A stretch of 64,000 bases of DNA from Casuarius casuarius (taxonomy: Eukaryota; Chordata; Aves; Casuariiformes; Casuariidae), in the NCBI GenBank assembly GCA_003342895.1, contig PTFA01000050.1, forward strand, positions 1,292,968 through 1,356,967, in the 5' to 3' direction. A program made the translations under genes and the position numbers. Positions within the stretch are counted from its first letter, which is position 1. Each line of letters starts with the position of its first letter. Below the pieces are notes generated by a model, which had not been told where the DNA came from, made no database searches, and saw only the letters and a program-made list of their open reading frames with translations. Below are positions 38,543-51,240 of the stretch, in pieces.

Positions 38543-41500
38543 GAATTGAGCAGTAAGTGTGAAATAGAGAACTGAGTGTTAAAAATGTGCAAAGAATAGC
38601 CTGATTCATTAAGTGTCATTAAGATTAAAGAGCTGCATTTCTTGCTAACAGAGTTCTCGGCAGCAGATTGTGGGACCAGAAATACACTCTGCAAGGCAGA
38701 AGATTTTTGCTATGTGTGAAGAGGAAAGATATGGTGAACTTGTATGTTTCTCAGCCATCTGAGCTGCAAATTTGCACCTCTACAATCCTCTCGGAGAATC
38801 TGTTAATAACTTTTTGGAAGCTTTTCTGCTAGAATCTTATAAGGCGGCAAGGGTCCACACATCCACGCTATGTAAGGAAAAAGCCTAAGGACATCTGACT
38901 TTGCAGACTCTTTTGTGAAGGTTTTATTTCCCAGTTCTCGAAAGGAGCCTTCATCCAGCCTTCATGCATGTTCAGAGCTTTATTTCTCTGGGTTATGTTT
39001 CGCACAGGTACCGCTGGTCTTCCGTGTGTGCCGGTGATCACGTCGCTGCATGCACAAGTGGAAGCTGTATTTTAAAACTGGAGTTCTTCTAATTTAATTT
39101 TCTCATAGTGTGTATAGCTGCTACGAATTTTGCCTGTTCACCACAATAACATTACGTCACTGTTTGTGACAGTACCACTGTTTGTGGTACAGTATCATCT
39201 GAATTTCATTTTGTNTAGCAATTTTAATGGTAACATCATTTAGTTTCTTAGCATAATAAAGCATTACCTAGTAACAATTTTTGAAACGTTTTCACTCGTA
39301 ATCCTGCTGCTTCCTCATAGTTTAGAGCAAAAACCTTGAGGTTTTGGGGCTTTTTTTCCCTTCTTTTTGCATGGCTTAGTTTAGTGAAAGGATAGACTCA
39401 ACCCTGACTGGCTGCAATAAGCTAAGCACTGGTGTGTGACATTAAATGTACACACCAGAATGTAAGATGTCAATGAAAACAAAACCAGTTCTGGAGAGAT
39501 AAGGTCATAATGATAGCTAGCATACAGCAAGAACGGCTAAAATGTACTGTAGTGCAATATTTGACTAATCGTGTAAAAATACTGTTTTTCCTTAAATTCG
39601 AGATTTGTCAGAAGAGCAAAGCAAGCCAGCAACTTAGATAAAACGCGGAATGGAGAGCCAAAAAAGCCCATTTGAAAGGATGGGGCTGGTTGTTATCCCC
39701 GTAAAGATTGTAAGGCAATAGCTGTGTCAGGTCCTTGTAGAAATAATATGCTTTCATCCTATGTCTTAATGTGAGAGCGTCTTTTATAGCAGATGTTCTG
39801 GGAGTGCTGCCTCCCTGACGCAATGACAGAAGCATACCAATGCTCGCGGAGAGGTTTACCTTCCACAACTGACAAGTGCTAAAAGACAAGGGGGGTGAGA
39901 ACAGGTTTATAATCTACATCACAGATATGTGGGAAAGGGTTCTAAAATACACTGTGTAAGGGAGAGGAGAAAAATCAGACGCATTAAATAAAATCTGTAT
40001 AAATAGTAACAGTGAAGTCATACAATGATCTTTAGCAAAATAAGCCCCACTAAAGCAGGCCATGAGCAGTGAGAGCCTGCTATTTCTTATGGGATGCAGT
40101 GATAAAGAAATTACATACTTATTTGAGAGGAACATAAATAAAGATTAATAGGTTAATGAGTTATTTTCCTTTCATTACTATACTATTGTACTTTATTATA
40201 ATTGCTTTGCACTCATTTAATTAAATTTGAACTAGGGCCAACACAAGATAATTTGTTTTCCCTGTACTAAACAATGAGTATGCAGATTGGAAGTACTGAA
40301 GCAGTAATCAGCCCTCTGTTTGCAACACTTTTCTACTCTGAGTAGACATTATAATTGATAATTTGATTGTTGCAGCACTCCGTGCAATATATTTTAAAGC
40401 AACATTAACATAATGGAAATTATGTTGTGTGCCTAATCCGAGCTTTTCACTGTGTAAGTATACGAATCCCATTCTGTAATGAATTAGGGCACTATCCACT
40501 AAACATTTGTACAACCTTTACGTGCCTCATTTTGGGATAGAGCTATCTGCTTCTAGTCTCCATTTATTGTCTTCCCTAGAAGTTATATTGCTTAAACTGC
40601 GTACAAAGAGAGCAAAAGTCACAAGCTCAAGCAGTGAAGCATTTCAGTAAAATCTGATTTATTCTGACATATATCTTTCATTAAAATTAAATACAGGTTT
40701 TGTATAGTCTCTGTATAATTCTTGTATTGTTTTAAAGGAAGATGTGTATCCAGTCCATTAGAATTTATCTTTTCGTTATCTCTTTCCAGCTTTTGAGAAA
40801 CCTGATAGCAATTGATCTATGTAATGAAGAAATAACGACTTCAGATATGAAGGTAGGGCTTTTCAATGGCTGAAATATAAACAAAGTTACCTCAGTGTCT
40901 CTTTTTTATGTTGGTCTGATTTATAAAACACAGGGTATCATTAGTGCATGTTCTACTGCCATGGATAAAAAGAAAGACTGGGGTTTTGTTTGATCTTCTC
41001 TGTGTCCCAAGCAAACGTCCAGCACACAGTTGTCGCGTGCTGCTTCCCGGTCCCAGCAGTAGCTGTTGCAGAGCTGCGTGCACGCCACACGTCCCGACCG
41101 AGTGACGTCCTGGGAACTGTGGGACCGTCTTGAGAGGTTGTGCGTGACCTGGGCCGTCACCAAGGTTACCTTGCCTTTCAAGTTTGGGCCCTGAAAAAGA
41201 AGTGGAAAAACAAAGTGAAGTGTGATGGCTTACAAAACTCTGCCAACATTGAACTTTGTTTGTTTTCTGACAAAATAAGAGTGGTTTTGCTTGCGTAAAT
41301 CTTTGAGTCACCTTGCTTAATATTTGCCTATTTACTTTCATGGCCTGAAGTGTCCCTGTACTAAAAAGGTGAGTTGTGGGGTTGCAAAATACGTTCAACT
41401 TGTTTGAGAAAAGCGTTGTGGAGGAGAGTATTGCACTTGCTGTTTTTTAGGACTGGTCCCACAAACCCTCCTATGATCTTTCTTGTGCATGGAGTCCCAC

Positions 41501-42075
41501 TGAGGATGATAGCATGATTAGTATTTAGGAGAAGTCCTGAGGAGGTTACAGGTGTCTGTTGGTGTCGTCTGAGAGCACTGGCAGCGAGCAAGGAGTCGTC
41601 CAGATCCCCAGCGTGGGCTTCTTTTATTCTGTGCTGTGTCTCCTGAGGAGGTTTTGGAAGGAGGCGGGATGCCTGACTGACAGACTAGACTTCACATTTG
41701 CTTGGTTCTACCATGTCATCCTTTTTCCTTTTGCTAACAAATTGTTTAATGTTATTATAAAGCCCCATAGGTGCCACTGGTATACTCCTGGAGCTGGGAA
41801 GGAATTAGAGCAGAGAAGTGAGCTGTGTTGCCTGTATTTAAAACCGTATCCCAGAGCGCTCCCTACATCGCCGCAGCGCTCCGAGATGTCCGTTCCCTGG
41901 AGGCCCCCTCTGTGCCTTGCTGTGACTACGTGCCACATTTCGATCCTTTTGGGACTTCTGTAGGGTTCAGGCCACATAACAGCTACCTGCAGAATCCTGC
42001 ACCAGCTGATCAATCCTTCTCATTCTGAATTTTCAGTAATTTTGGTCCTCGGGGTCTATTTGAAGTCCAGAAGTA
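38543..42075. other. Intergenic DNA, no gene seen
   Basis: AT-rich non-coding sequence with a moderately GC-rich interval at about 41020-41180. A 168-codon minus-strand frame at 40892-41398 is the longest in this part. It has no recognisable domain and is overlapped by another open frame, so it is not annotated as a gene. The tandem hairpins at 39156-39190 are listed separately. Confidence 0.6.
39156..39190. repeat. Two adjacent hairpins sharing the loop TGTTT
   Basis: GTCAC-TGTTT-GTGAC (39156-39170) is followed after one base by GTACCAC-TGTTT-GTGGTAC (39172-39190). Both share the core CACTGTTTGTG and look like a tandem duplication. The arms outside the core differ, yet each still pairs perfectly, with five and seven base pairs. 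This is either covariation that preserves a fold or a by-product of template-switch mutation. Confidence 0.6.
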
Positions 42076-42079
42076 ATGA

Positions 42080-42330
42080 GGTGGACTTCATGCCAAAGGA
42101 GAGTGTGCCTGGTGCCGGCGTAAGGGGATACAGCCCCGTTCCCTGCGGGACCCCGGCTCCCCGCGGAGGCGGGGGCCCAGGCAGCTCCCCTCCGCTGTCG
42201 GCAGGGCCTTCTGCACACTGGAGCACGGGGCAGGGAAGAGCCAGAAAGCTTCGCCTGCCACCGCCCCGTGCCACAGTTGAGCAGAGTGCGTGTAATGCAG
42301 AAGGAACTGATCCAAGGTAGAAATACAAAA
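42080..42330. other. GC/CpG-rich islet
   Basis: About 250 bases of GC-rich sequence in AT-rich surroundings. Open frames of 92 to 130 codons occur here on both strands and in several frames. This is the expected effect of few AT-rich stop codons, so none is annotated. No splice-site pair or protein similarity was recognised. It may be an orphan CpG island or a GC-rich regulatory element. Confidence 0.45.
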
Positions 42331-45020
42331 GCCTGGCGGCAGGTTCCTTTCCCAGAGATAAGAGCACAAAGCACAGGAGCCTCTCTACCTTGGCTGCTGT
42401 TAGGCCTAGCCAGCAAGTTTCCTGAGTCTTGGTAAAGGTTGCCATCATCCTTGGCGAAGGTCAGTTTTGCAGTAAAGGCTGGAGCATCTCAGCAGCTTTT
42501 GAGTCTCACGCAGACGCGCTTTGTGTGCTTGAGGAGACAGGGGACCNTGGAAGACGAGGTGTCATTCCCCTTCCATCTGTGCGAGCGGTGGGNTTTTTCC
42601 CCACCACCTTAGAATTTGCAACGGTGGGTTACAGCTTCAGAAAAACTGATTTATCTGTCACAAATAGAAAGTGGATCATAAGTGCTCTCTCTTTTTATAC
42701 AAAGCCATTGCTATCAGCCCACAAGGCAAACCCAGGGAGGTTTCTGTTTTCCATTTATCGTAGTTTNCAATTGATTGGTCAGTGGTGTGTATCCTTTTTC
42801 AGTTTCTTTATTCCCTTTCTTTCAGAGTTGGAATATCACTGCCTGAAATCCTGAGGGTAGCATTATAGATTTCTTTTTCTTTCACACAGAGACCTTTAAA
42901 CACACGACATACCTGAGTTGCCACTCCATCTAGCTTTAATTCAGTCTGGGAGCGTAGCCTAAATCACACACTGAACACTATAATATTGCTTCTTTACACA
43001 ATTTAAAAGGATGGGCTAAAAAGGGAATGATCCTGGTCATGGTTCTGCATAACAGTTACAGCATGGCTGGAGGGGTGTGAAGGGAGAATGTCTGGATATG
43101 AGGTGCTATAACCAAGTTAGGTTTATAATTAAATCAAAAATCAACCNAAGAAAGAAAAGCCTTAAAAAGAATGAGGATCATGGAATGATANGGGTGGAGA
43201 ATAAAATTGGAGAGTGTTCAAAGCTGAAGTTTTGTAGGTAATTATGCCTGCCATTCAGCATAGGTGTTTATTTGGGATAAATAAGAGAACAGTGGAAACT
43301 GTTGAAGTGCATATATCAGTCATCTGTAAGATAAAGCCGATGGGCAGGATTGAAAGATCACAGGAAAAAGTGAAGAGTGTAAGGAAAAGGTACAAAATAA
43401 AAGGATTTGTGCAAAGGGCTAAGGTAAGANATTTTCTGATTACAAAAGAAACCAGAGGTCACTGGAGAAAGCAGTAGTTTCACACATAGCAAAGGTAACC
43501 TACTCATAGATGAGAAATGTATTTTTNAAATGTTAAACATTTTGACTAAGTTTTCTCAGTGCAGGTAGGGATAATACAAATAAAAGACACAGAGGAACGC
43601 AGAAAAGGAATAAGGAATTAATACAGACTCTCTGAATACCGACAAAATCCAGGGCTTTTTAAAATCATCCCAGATTGCTGGGAGGAGTTAAAACAGGCAG
43701 GAGGAGACATGAAGATGCTGAACATGTCATGGGAAATAATGGCTGGCTGGAAGTATGACTTGAAGTATAGTCATCGACTTTTAATCCTTGGCGGATTTTA
43801 AGTCATGGCAGATGTTCTAGGTGGTCTGTGTTCACAACAGGATGGTTACGTCTCCTCGGTGCTGCGCATAGCAGTCTCCATTACCCTCATGTCCTATGTG
43901 CTCTTTTCTAGGTTGCTGCAGAGAGGAGGGTACCGAGATGGGACAGAGTTGAGGTTGGCATGGAGGAGTGGTGATGGAGAGGAAGAGACACATCCTTATT
44001 CTATCTGAGCCGGGTATTTTATTGTAAGTGTAACAAATAGAGCAGTCCAAGAAGAGAAAGAACCTGCCAAAGCAAGTTCTCCTGGTGCTTTCCTAGTGCT
44101 TGTGCTCATCACACAATACCACAATCTAGTTCACAGTCTTCTGTTATAAAAACAGAAAGAAAAACTAGACATGTTGAATTTCTGTACAGGCAACATAGTT
44201 TTGGGTTGTATATTCTGTTTTAAGTAATGTGTATCATATTCATCACCATCCCATGTAACTTTACAAATAGTAGCTATATGTAAATCCTCCCTAGAAGGAG
44301 AGAAAACAAAGATGTACAATGACATTTTTTAGGTGAAAGTAGAGGCAATTTTCAGAAGCAGACTTCAATATTGGAAGAGACGCAATGAACACTAGTTAAG
44401 AGAACAGAAAAGNTCATGAGCTCACAGTCAAATAAAGAAAGTATAAAATATGCTTTTAAAGGCCACACAAACCGATGGACAGCAATAAGTCTGAAGAATT
44501 CTGAACAAAAAAAAAGGAAAAGAATTAATGTGGAATCAAGGCAAATTCTGAAATGCAGGTAGAGATGCATCATGGGGTCTGACATCAGTGAGAGATGACG
44601 GTACTCTGGTAGTGCCCAAGAGACCAGTCTCTAATATTAGTTATTAAAAAAAAAGATACTGTACAAACAGAGAAGGTTCAAAACTGATGCTAGTATGGTA
44701 CAAAGGCAGAGAGACCTTAGTTATTTATTAAAGTTAGAGAAAGCAGGTCTGTAGAAAAGAGGAAATTAAGAGGTCATCTCATTGGGCTAGAGATAATTCT
44801 GAAGGGAACAGGCAGGATGAATGCTACAGGGCTAGCCGAAGTCTTCTGAGATGCAAGAATAAGGGGGCGTGAACTAAGAAAAAATGGATGGCAAAAATAT
44901 TTAGTTGGAATTTCTTATAGACATAGGAAGCAAGTGTTTATATAAAATAATCCACTAATGGCATCGAGAGGAAGAAATGATTGAAAAGTTTAAGGTATCT
45001 ACAGTTTAAAAAATTGGCAA

Positions 45021-45072
45021 TTAACATTTGCATTTGCAGCGATCTGTTATCTTTGCAAATAATTATGCATAA
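45021..45072. promoter_or_regulatory. Cluster of octamer/POU-like sites, candidate enhancer
   Basis: Within about fifty bases there is a perfect octamer ATTTGCAT (45026-45033), a second octamer-like site on the minus strand (TTTGCAAAT, 45052-45060) and a TTATGCATAA palindrome (45063-45072). Homotypic clusters of POU-type sites in AT-rich non-coding DNA are common in developmental enhancers. TOX3 is a developmental and neuronal gene, so an upstream enhancer would fit. This is motif-based inference only. Confidence 0.3.
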
Positions 45073-46805
45073 ATTTCTGCAAAGCAGATTTGTTTTAATA
45101 ACTAGTAAAAGAAGGGAGAAAAAATTTGGAATAGAAATTTTAACTTAAGAGGTGAGCATAATTCTGGATGGTGGATGTTTTCCTGCAGCAATTCCCCAGC
45201 AGCACTAACGTGTTGTGTAGAAAGATGGAGTAAAAATGACTTCACTGAATATGTATATATAAAGCATCTACCACCTTACCCTGTTTGAAGACATGTATGG
45301 CAGAAGGGATTATATGATGTCTGGCCCATCAGAGGACTTGTTTGGGTTTTTTTCTTTTTAAAGTTATGCATCCATGTGGGGCATACACAAATGCACACAC
45401 CAGTGGAAACCCAGCCCAGGAACTTGCCTGTTGTGACTCGGAAGAAAAAGGATGAGAGCGCTTTAGGGACGGGTGCTTCCTGGGTGCCTCCCTGGGTAAC
45501 CGGCATCTCCCTTCACGCTTCAGCCATGGTCCTGTTCCGCAGCACAGCCCTTCATGGAAAAGAAGGAACTGAAATGTGAAGAAAAAAAGGAGAGGTATGT
45601 TAATTTTATAACAAAGACAGAGAAACTCCTGTTAAAACAACAAAATGGAGAAGTCTCTCTGTAGGTTGCGTGGTTGTACATGTGCTGTATTTGTTGTTAT
45701 ACCCAGGAGACGTTCAGAAGCTCAGAGGAGGCTGTCGCGTCCGGCCTGTTAGTGGGAGCCTTTCCCCAGGGCTCATGGTGCATCCTCAGATTTGCTCTGT
45801 CAGATAGAAATCTTCATCCTGAATAACTGAAGTTCGGGTATCATGCAAGACCACTTCTGTTCCTCCACAGATGGCCACCTGTAGAGAAGCTGTCAGCAGA
45901 GGTCCCTGTGGTCTGCCAAAACCTGGATCTTCTGTTTTGCTTGTCTCCGATAATAGGAAGATGGGCAGAAATGTAAGTTAATAGCAAATGATGAAGCAAA
46001 TTGAAGCTACAGAGAGGAGTGATGTATGATTGTGCAGACGATTGCATATGGCCTTGCTGTACATTGAAGCAGTTCAGAGCATTGCTTACTGTGGATTTAA
46101 AATAGCAGAGGGGGCATCCAGTTCTCAGACATGTGCTTCCAGCGTGCATGTTTTAGAAACTGAAATAAATGTACATAATCCTAAAAAAATCCTAGACCCA
46201 AAACCATTTCCATAACATGTCTCAACTGGGTTTTGCTTCAGTAAGCTCATAGAAAAGATTGGATTCTCCCTCCTCCTCCTTCTCAGGCAAAGTGAGCCCC
46301 AATTTGGTTCAAATCTTGGGAATCCAGCCTGAAGAACAGGCTCTACACTAAATATTCCTGCAAGTAGAGAGGATGCAGTTCAGATCTATCCCAGGGGCTG
46401 CAGCTCTTACAGGCACATCCAAACTGGCTTTAAATTAGGTTGCTCAACTAGTAATGTAGCCACGGCCGCACAGCGCCAGCACAGGGCAAGCTGTTTACCC
46501 AGTTTTTCAGCCATGGAAAACATTCACATCAGTGAATGCTGCGAAGACATACCCAGAATAAGAATGTGATTTATTCTTTGAATGCGAGAAGCAGCTATAT
46601 GTTCAACAAAGGCTTTCCTTAGACTAATGGCCAAAGTAGGCCCCAGCGCAGCGCCTCTATAGAAGGAGAAGAAAGGATTGTTTGTTGAGGCCCAACTGTG
46701 TCCAAAAAACAGTGTGCTCAGTGGATGCCATCATGTATGAGTTCTCCGCTCACTTCATTGTCAAGGGTGTTTCCGCAACTCTGTCATGCACAACATAACT
46801 GGGCA

Positions 46806-46836
46806 ATTTGCTATAGCAATAGCTGATATAGCAAAT
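46806..46836. repeat. Perfect 10-bp inverted repeat, 11-base loop
   Basis: ATTTGCTATA at 46806-46815 pairs exactly with TATAGCAAAT at 46827-46836 across an 11-base loop that itself contains GCAATAGC. The stem is AU-rich and would be only moderately stable. No element ends or coding sequence adjoin it. Confidence 0.75.
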
Positions 46837-48719
46837 AATTCAAAGTCGTGTCACATTTTGAAAAGAGCAGATGACTGCTACAAGCCAGTTTAATATATAT
46901 AAGATATTATTTACTGATGGAATACACTAACATGCGATTTTGTATAGAACTCATTCTCAAGGAATGGCAAAGCATTTTATGGAGGAATGAGTGACAGTTG
47001 TGGTTGTTCACTCCAGAGCACGGCTGGTTTAACGGTTCAATGCAAAATCATTACATGCTCAGCAATAGCTCCCAGAGCCTTGGACAGTAAGGGCAGTCTT
47101 ACTGAGATAGGGACACTGGCCCGGACACTGGCTTTATCCTCCTGGACTGTGCCGCGGTATTCCTCACCCTATCCTTGGATTGGAACCAGAGGAGGAAAGG
47201 AAGAAACTTTTATTAATTCCTAACATTTCCCTAACGTTGGTGACAATAACTGTGACAGTATGGCACCTTTAATGGTTAATCGCAAGGGCAGCAATTGGCT
47301 GGGCCCTAGTTCGTGTGTAGGAAGTCTGTGCTCCAGGACTGTTTTCTCGCTCTGCATGCCTCCCCTGCACACCTGTGAAACAAAGATGTGCTCTCCCATC
47401 CTGGGGCAGGTAGCTACCCTTCCTGTATGGTGGAAGCAACCCAGCAGTGAAAGTACACAATTTGTTCTCCTGGTGGACTTGACTTCAGCTGAATTTAAAA
47501 GGCATTTATGCATCTATTTCATGTAAACTAATGCTCCTGAAAATTGCTGTTCTTTAAACCCAGTTTATAATGTCACTCATTTTGGATGCTACTCATGTAC
47601 CCATACCCATTTACGTAATAGCGTTTTTCTTTGCATACCTATGTGTATGCATGTATGATCACCACTAGCATCGATCCTTGGATGCAACGCCTCTGTGTTC
47701 TTCTCCTTTCTTAATACGCAGTTTAGGTTATTGATAGGGACAAGCCAGAGCACTGTTCCCAGCAAGGAGGTGCGTCTCACCGACGGGATGATGGATGATG
47801 CAAGGGCATTTGAGCACGTGGTGCAGAGTGAAAGGCCGTGCTGGGTCCATGCAAGACCAGCGCGCGTCTGAACTGCTGCGCCTCAGCGTGTGCACCTCAG
47901 CAGAGCTTTGGTGCTTGCAGAATCTGCTGCAAATGGGGCTGGGAATGTGGGACAGTGCTGTGGCACCGTGGTCAGAAATGGCTGCAATGTGATGGCAAAA
48001 TGCAAAAATTTGGGAAAGGCCTGAGAGGAGGATTCCTCAAGGGACTGAAATGAGTTTAGGGAAGTCACTGGCTACTTACAGTAACTGCTTTGGAGCTGCC
48101 AGGGTCTTATTGCTTTATTAATGAGGGGCACTGAATGCCTTTCTTCAGTGGCATTTTTCTAGTAATTGTTTAAATATAAATAAAAATAAATGGAAAACTG
48201 TCCACTCCAATTTTTATAATATTTCTATGCACTGTTCAGGCAGCTCTCAGGTATCTGTGAGCTTTGTCCTGAATAAATACATAACAATATAATACTTGCA
48301 ATATTATTTTTCCCATTTAAGAGGTCTTATATTGAGGTTATAATAAAGCAAATGTGGGGAAGGAAAGAGGCTTTTCCTGAGAGCCCTGCATTTGCTCCGC
48401 CTGGAGTGGCATGCTGCTTAAGCTGAATTTCTACAAACATTCCAATGACTGAGTTTCAGGACAAATAATAAGCCTGTGAATTTTAAGTAACTATGTTGGA
48501 GAATATTCCTCTAGAATTTATTCTGAATGGATAAGCACAAGATTTTGCAAAAGGCAATCAATTATTTCCACTTATNCCTCACAAGGAAAGAGGAACTATA
48601 TCAGCCGACTCATGAAGCCAGTAAAAAACAACAAGAGAGCCAGCCTAGGCTTTTCATGACAGATATTCGCATGAATATTTGCAATTTATGGGNCAGTCAG
48701 GTCTCCTACTTTGAGCATG

Positions 48720-49110
48720 AGACACTTTGAGGGGTCCCCAGCTTTGCGCTNGCTGTCCCAGCCCTTGCGCCTCGTGCCATGGCGGCTCCGCCACCGACGG
48801 CAGCCCCGGCCACCCGTGGTGGCGCGCGGCGGCCCAGCGCCGGCACCGATCTCGAGGCCGTGCTTCTCAAAGCCTGCGTTTCCTCGAGGCGGGCTGGGCT
48901 CCCAGCGGGCTGCGTGCAGGTCTTCCCCGAACGCGTCTGGTCACACGGGGCCTCCCCGATCCGCACGCAGAAACGTGGGTGGCCTGGTCTCGATCCCTGT
49001 GAGCAAATCCAGATTTATTGCGAAGGCGACACCCTCACGGGCGCTGCTTCAGTCAAACACCTAGGCAAACCCCAGCCGCCAGGCCCGTGGCCCTTCAGGT
49101 TTTAGTGATA
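48720..49110. other. GC/CpG-rich islet with alanine/proline-rich open frame
   Basis: About 390 bases of CpG-rich DNA in AT-rich surroundings. A + frame at 48779-49105 begins MAAPPPTAAPATRGG and stays open for 108 codons, and two other + frames are open over the same bases. The start resembles a generic CpG-island first exon, but there is no recognisable domain and no clear splice donor. The simplest reading is an orphan CpG island, possibly a promoter of an unannotated non-coding transcript. Confidence 0.35.
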
Positions 49111-51240
49111 CCTACCTTTGGAAGAAACACAGGCTGTTGATGAGACTTCATGACCAGGGAGGGAGGGAGGCTGCGGTCATCAGCTATTTTTCTGCTGGAA
49201 ATCACTCCTTTAGCTCAACCTTTTACTGNTAAAGGTTTCACCAAGTTTTCCTCCGCGTTGCAGTATCCGAGCAGGAGCAAGTCCTGCCGACTCCTGACAT
49301 GGGCGAGTTGCTCCATCGCTCTCCTCTGCGGTTGGCAAGAACGGGACAGAGGTGGGAGGAAAAGAGCTGCCCCAACCTCATGCTCCTGAACCCCAAATTA
49401 CCGACCCGCCGTGTCTCGGTGCAGCGCCAGGTCCGCGTCAGTGCGCCCCACGGCCGGCAGAGCAGACGAGAGGCTGGCAGAGCCGAGGCCGTGCATGGTG
49501 CGAAGGGCCTTCGGTACCCGTCAGCAGCTAGGCCGAAGTCAGGGAATGTGAAAGAAGAAAAGAAAAGAGGTTTGGAAAAATCCTTGTCAGACGATACCTG
49601 TTGTAGGAGCTGCTTTCGGTGAGACACGGACGCGCTCTCCTTTCGTCGCTGCAACGGTTCGGAGTTGCTTCATCAATAACTGCTGCTTTTAGAGAGCGAC
49701 AAGTTAGGAAGCAGCCCGGTGATTACACAGCGCTCTTTTTGTGAGGACTGCCATAAAAACGACTGTGTGCGCTCGTTACCTAGAAAGACAAGCAACAAAA
49801 CAAATTTCCAACACCTTGCCCTCCGTTACAGCTGGACACTGTTCCAGAAGGACATGAATCATTCAGGAGTGAAAACGTAACCCATTCAAATGGTTTTCAA
49901 TGGGCTCGCTACAAAGGAAGGCATTTCTACTTACCTCAGCGGAGGATAAGGAACAAAATGTCGTTTTCTTCAGTATTTGTGGCTGTACCTTGCCTTTGTC
50001 TCAAAAGTCAGCTCATCACAGTGCAAACAATTTACACAAGAAAAATGCTGGGTAATTTAGAACTTTTTTCTCGATCCCTTCAGCGAGCGCTGAAGGAGAC
50101 ATCCCATATCTCTTTAGCACCTGGAAATCCACAGTTGAGCTTTTTTTCTGTGGAAAAACTGTGATACAGTGCACTAACATGCACACGGCTTACCTGTGCT
50201 CTTTCAATGAGGTAAAGATAATCTCTGGTATTGCTCTCTTGACTTTGTTTCAGCATGCTTTTTCATGCAAATTTCCTGATCTAACTTGTAAAACATTTAA
50301 TATTTCGAATATACTCCTTTAAGATCCGTCAAAAGAGGCAAAGCTGCACCACAATGCCTGGCGCTGGCGCATTGTGAGCCGCCTACAAAGGCATGAGGTG
50401 ACTCTTTCTTTCGGGTCAGGAGGTCAGGCTGCGCTGCATTAATTCTGCTGAGTCTCTTTGTTATTTATAACAAACAAGGTCATTTATTTTCATTTCCTTG
50501 TTTCTAATTGCATGCATCTCCTTTGGAGTATGAACTCAGTAAACAGGTGGCTGAAATGCTGGGGAAAATGCTTGAAGCCGTTCCAGAAAAAAGGGCATGT
50601 CCCGCACTGGTAAAGCAATTTGATGAGTTAGAGATTTAGTCATAGCAGGATGTGCACCTGCTGGAAAGCAAACACGCTTCCCCGGGGCACACACACATAC
50701 ATGCAAATTAAAAGAGATTATTTCACTCTGAATAGTGCGTTGATATTTGATCAAATTTAACATTGTATATTTTAAATAAAGTCTTGGTGTATATTACTGA
50801 AACGCAATCTCTCTTCAGCTGCTTTTGATTTTTTCCCCCACCTCTTTGATGAGCGTTACAAATGAATGGTATTCCTTCACTAGCTGAGCCTACAAAAGGA
50901 GTGCGTCTCCAGAGGAGAACTTTATCGGAGCATCTTTATGATGGGAACGATCTCCGTGCACTGAGAAGCGGAATAATGAAAAGCTGGCATGTTTGACTGA
51001 CAGGGAATAAACCGGATCTGCAATTTTTAATTCTAAAACAAACTCCCACAAATTGAAGGGCATTCATTGTTTTGATTGTAACACGTCTTTTTAAACGGCA
51101 AACCAAACTGGGCCCCAAAACGTATCGACGGACAGCTTTTGCATAGGTAGTTACTGAATTTGCATTTGAAAATACAGGTGCTATATGTCTAAATCCATGG
51201 CTGCTTTGTCCCGAGAGGACAGATATATTGTGCACTACCT
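49111..51240. other. Intergenic DNA with probable regulatory sequence
   Basis: Mixed composition. At about 49250-49560 a moderately GC-rich part carries overlapping frames of 138 (-) and 107 (+) codons with no recognisable domain. The interval 50220-50560 has an even composition and many transcription-factor-like words, including a SOX-like palindrome, and looks like a conserved non-coding element. Conservation itself could not be tested. Confidence 0.4.
50457..50474. promoter_or_regulatory. SOX-like palindromic pair
   Basis: TTTGTTAT and its exact reverse complement ATAACAAA are separated by TT. Each arm carries the HMG-domain core related to ACAAAG/AACAAT, so the arrangement resembles an opposed SOX dimer site. 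The surrounding 300 bases look enhancer-like. Occupancy is unproven. Confidence 0.3.

Larger units (their letters stand above)
42331..48715. other. Intergenic DNA, no gene seen
   Basis: AT-rich non-coding sequence with frequent single N bases between 42.5 and 44.5 kb. Open frames are up to about 141 codons (42429-42854 +, interrupted by ambiguous bases) without recognisable domains. An octamer cluster near 45.05 kb and an inverted repeat at 46.8 kb are listed separately. Confidence 0.6.

Noticed and set aside
40892..41398. 168-codon minus-strand frame
   Set aside because: No domain, no signal peptide or splice context recognised, overlapped by a second open minus-strand frame, and low-complexity ends. 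Treated as chance.
42033..42448. Overlapping 92-130 codon frames on both strands
   Set aside because: Simultaneously open in several frames in a GC-rich islet, which is a composition effect.
46309..46330. GGTTCAAATC resembling a tRNA T-arm / B box
   Set aside because: No matching acceptor stem, D-arm or A box at the required distance.
46390..46480. Possible fragment of an old DNA transposon (phrase near GGTTGCTCAACTAGTAATGTAG)
   Set aside because: Only a vague resemblance to a repeat seen in reptiles; no terminal repeats or target-site duplication could be identified.
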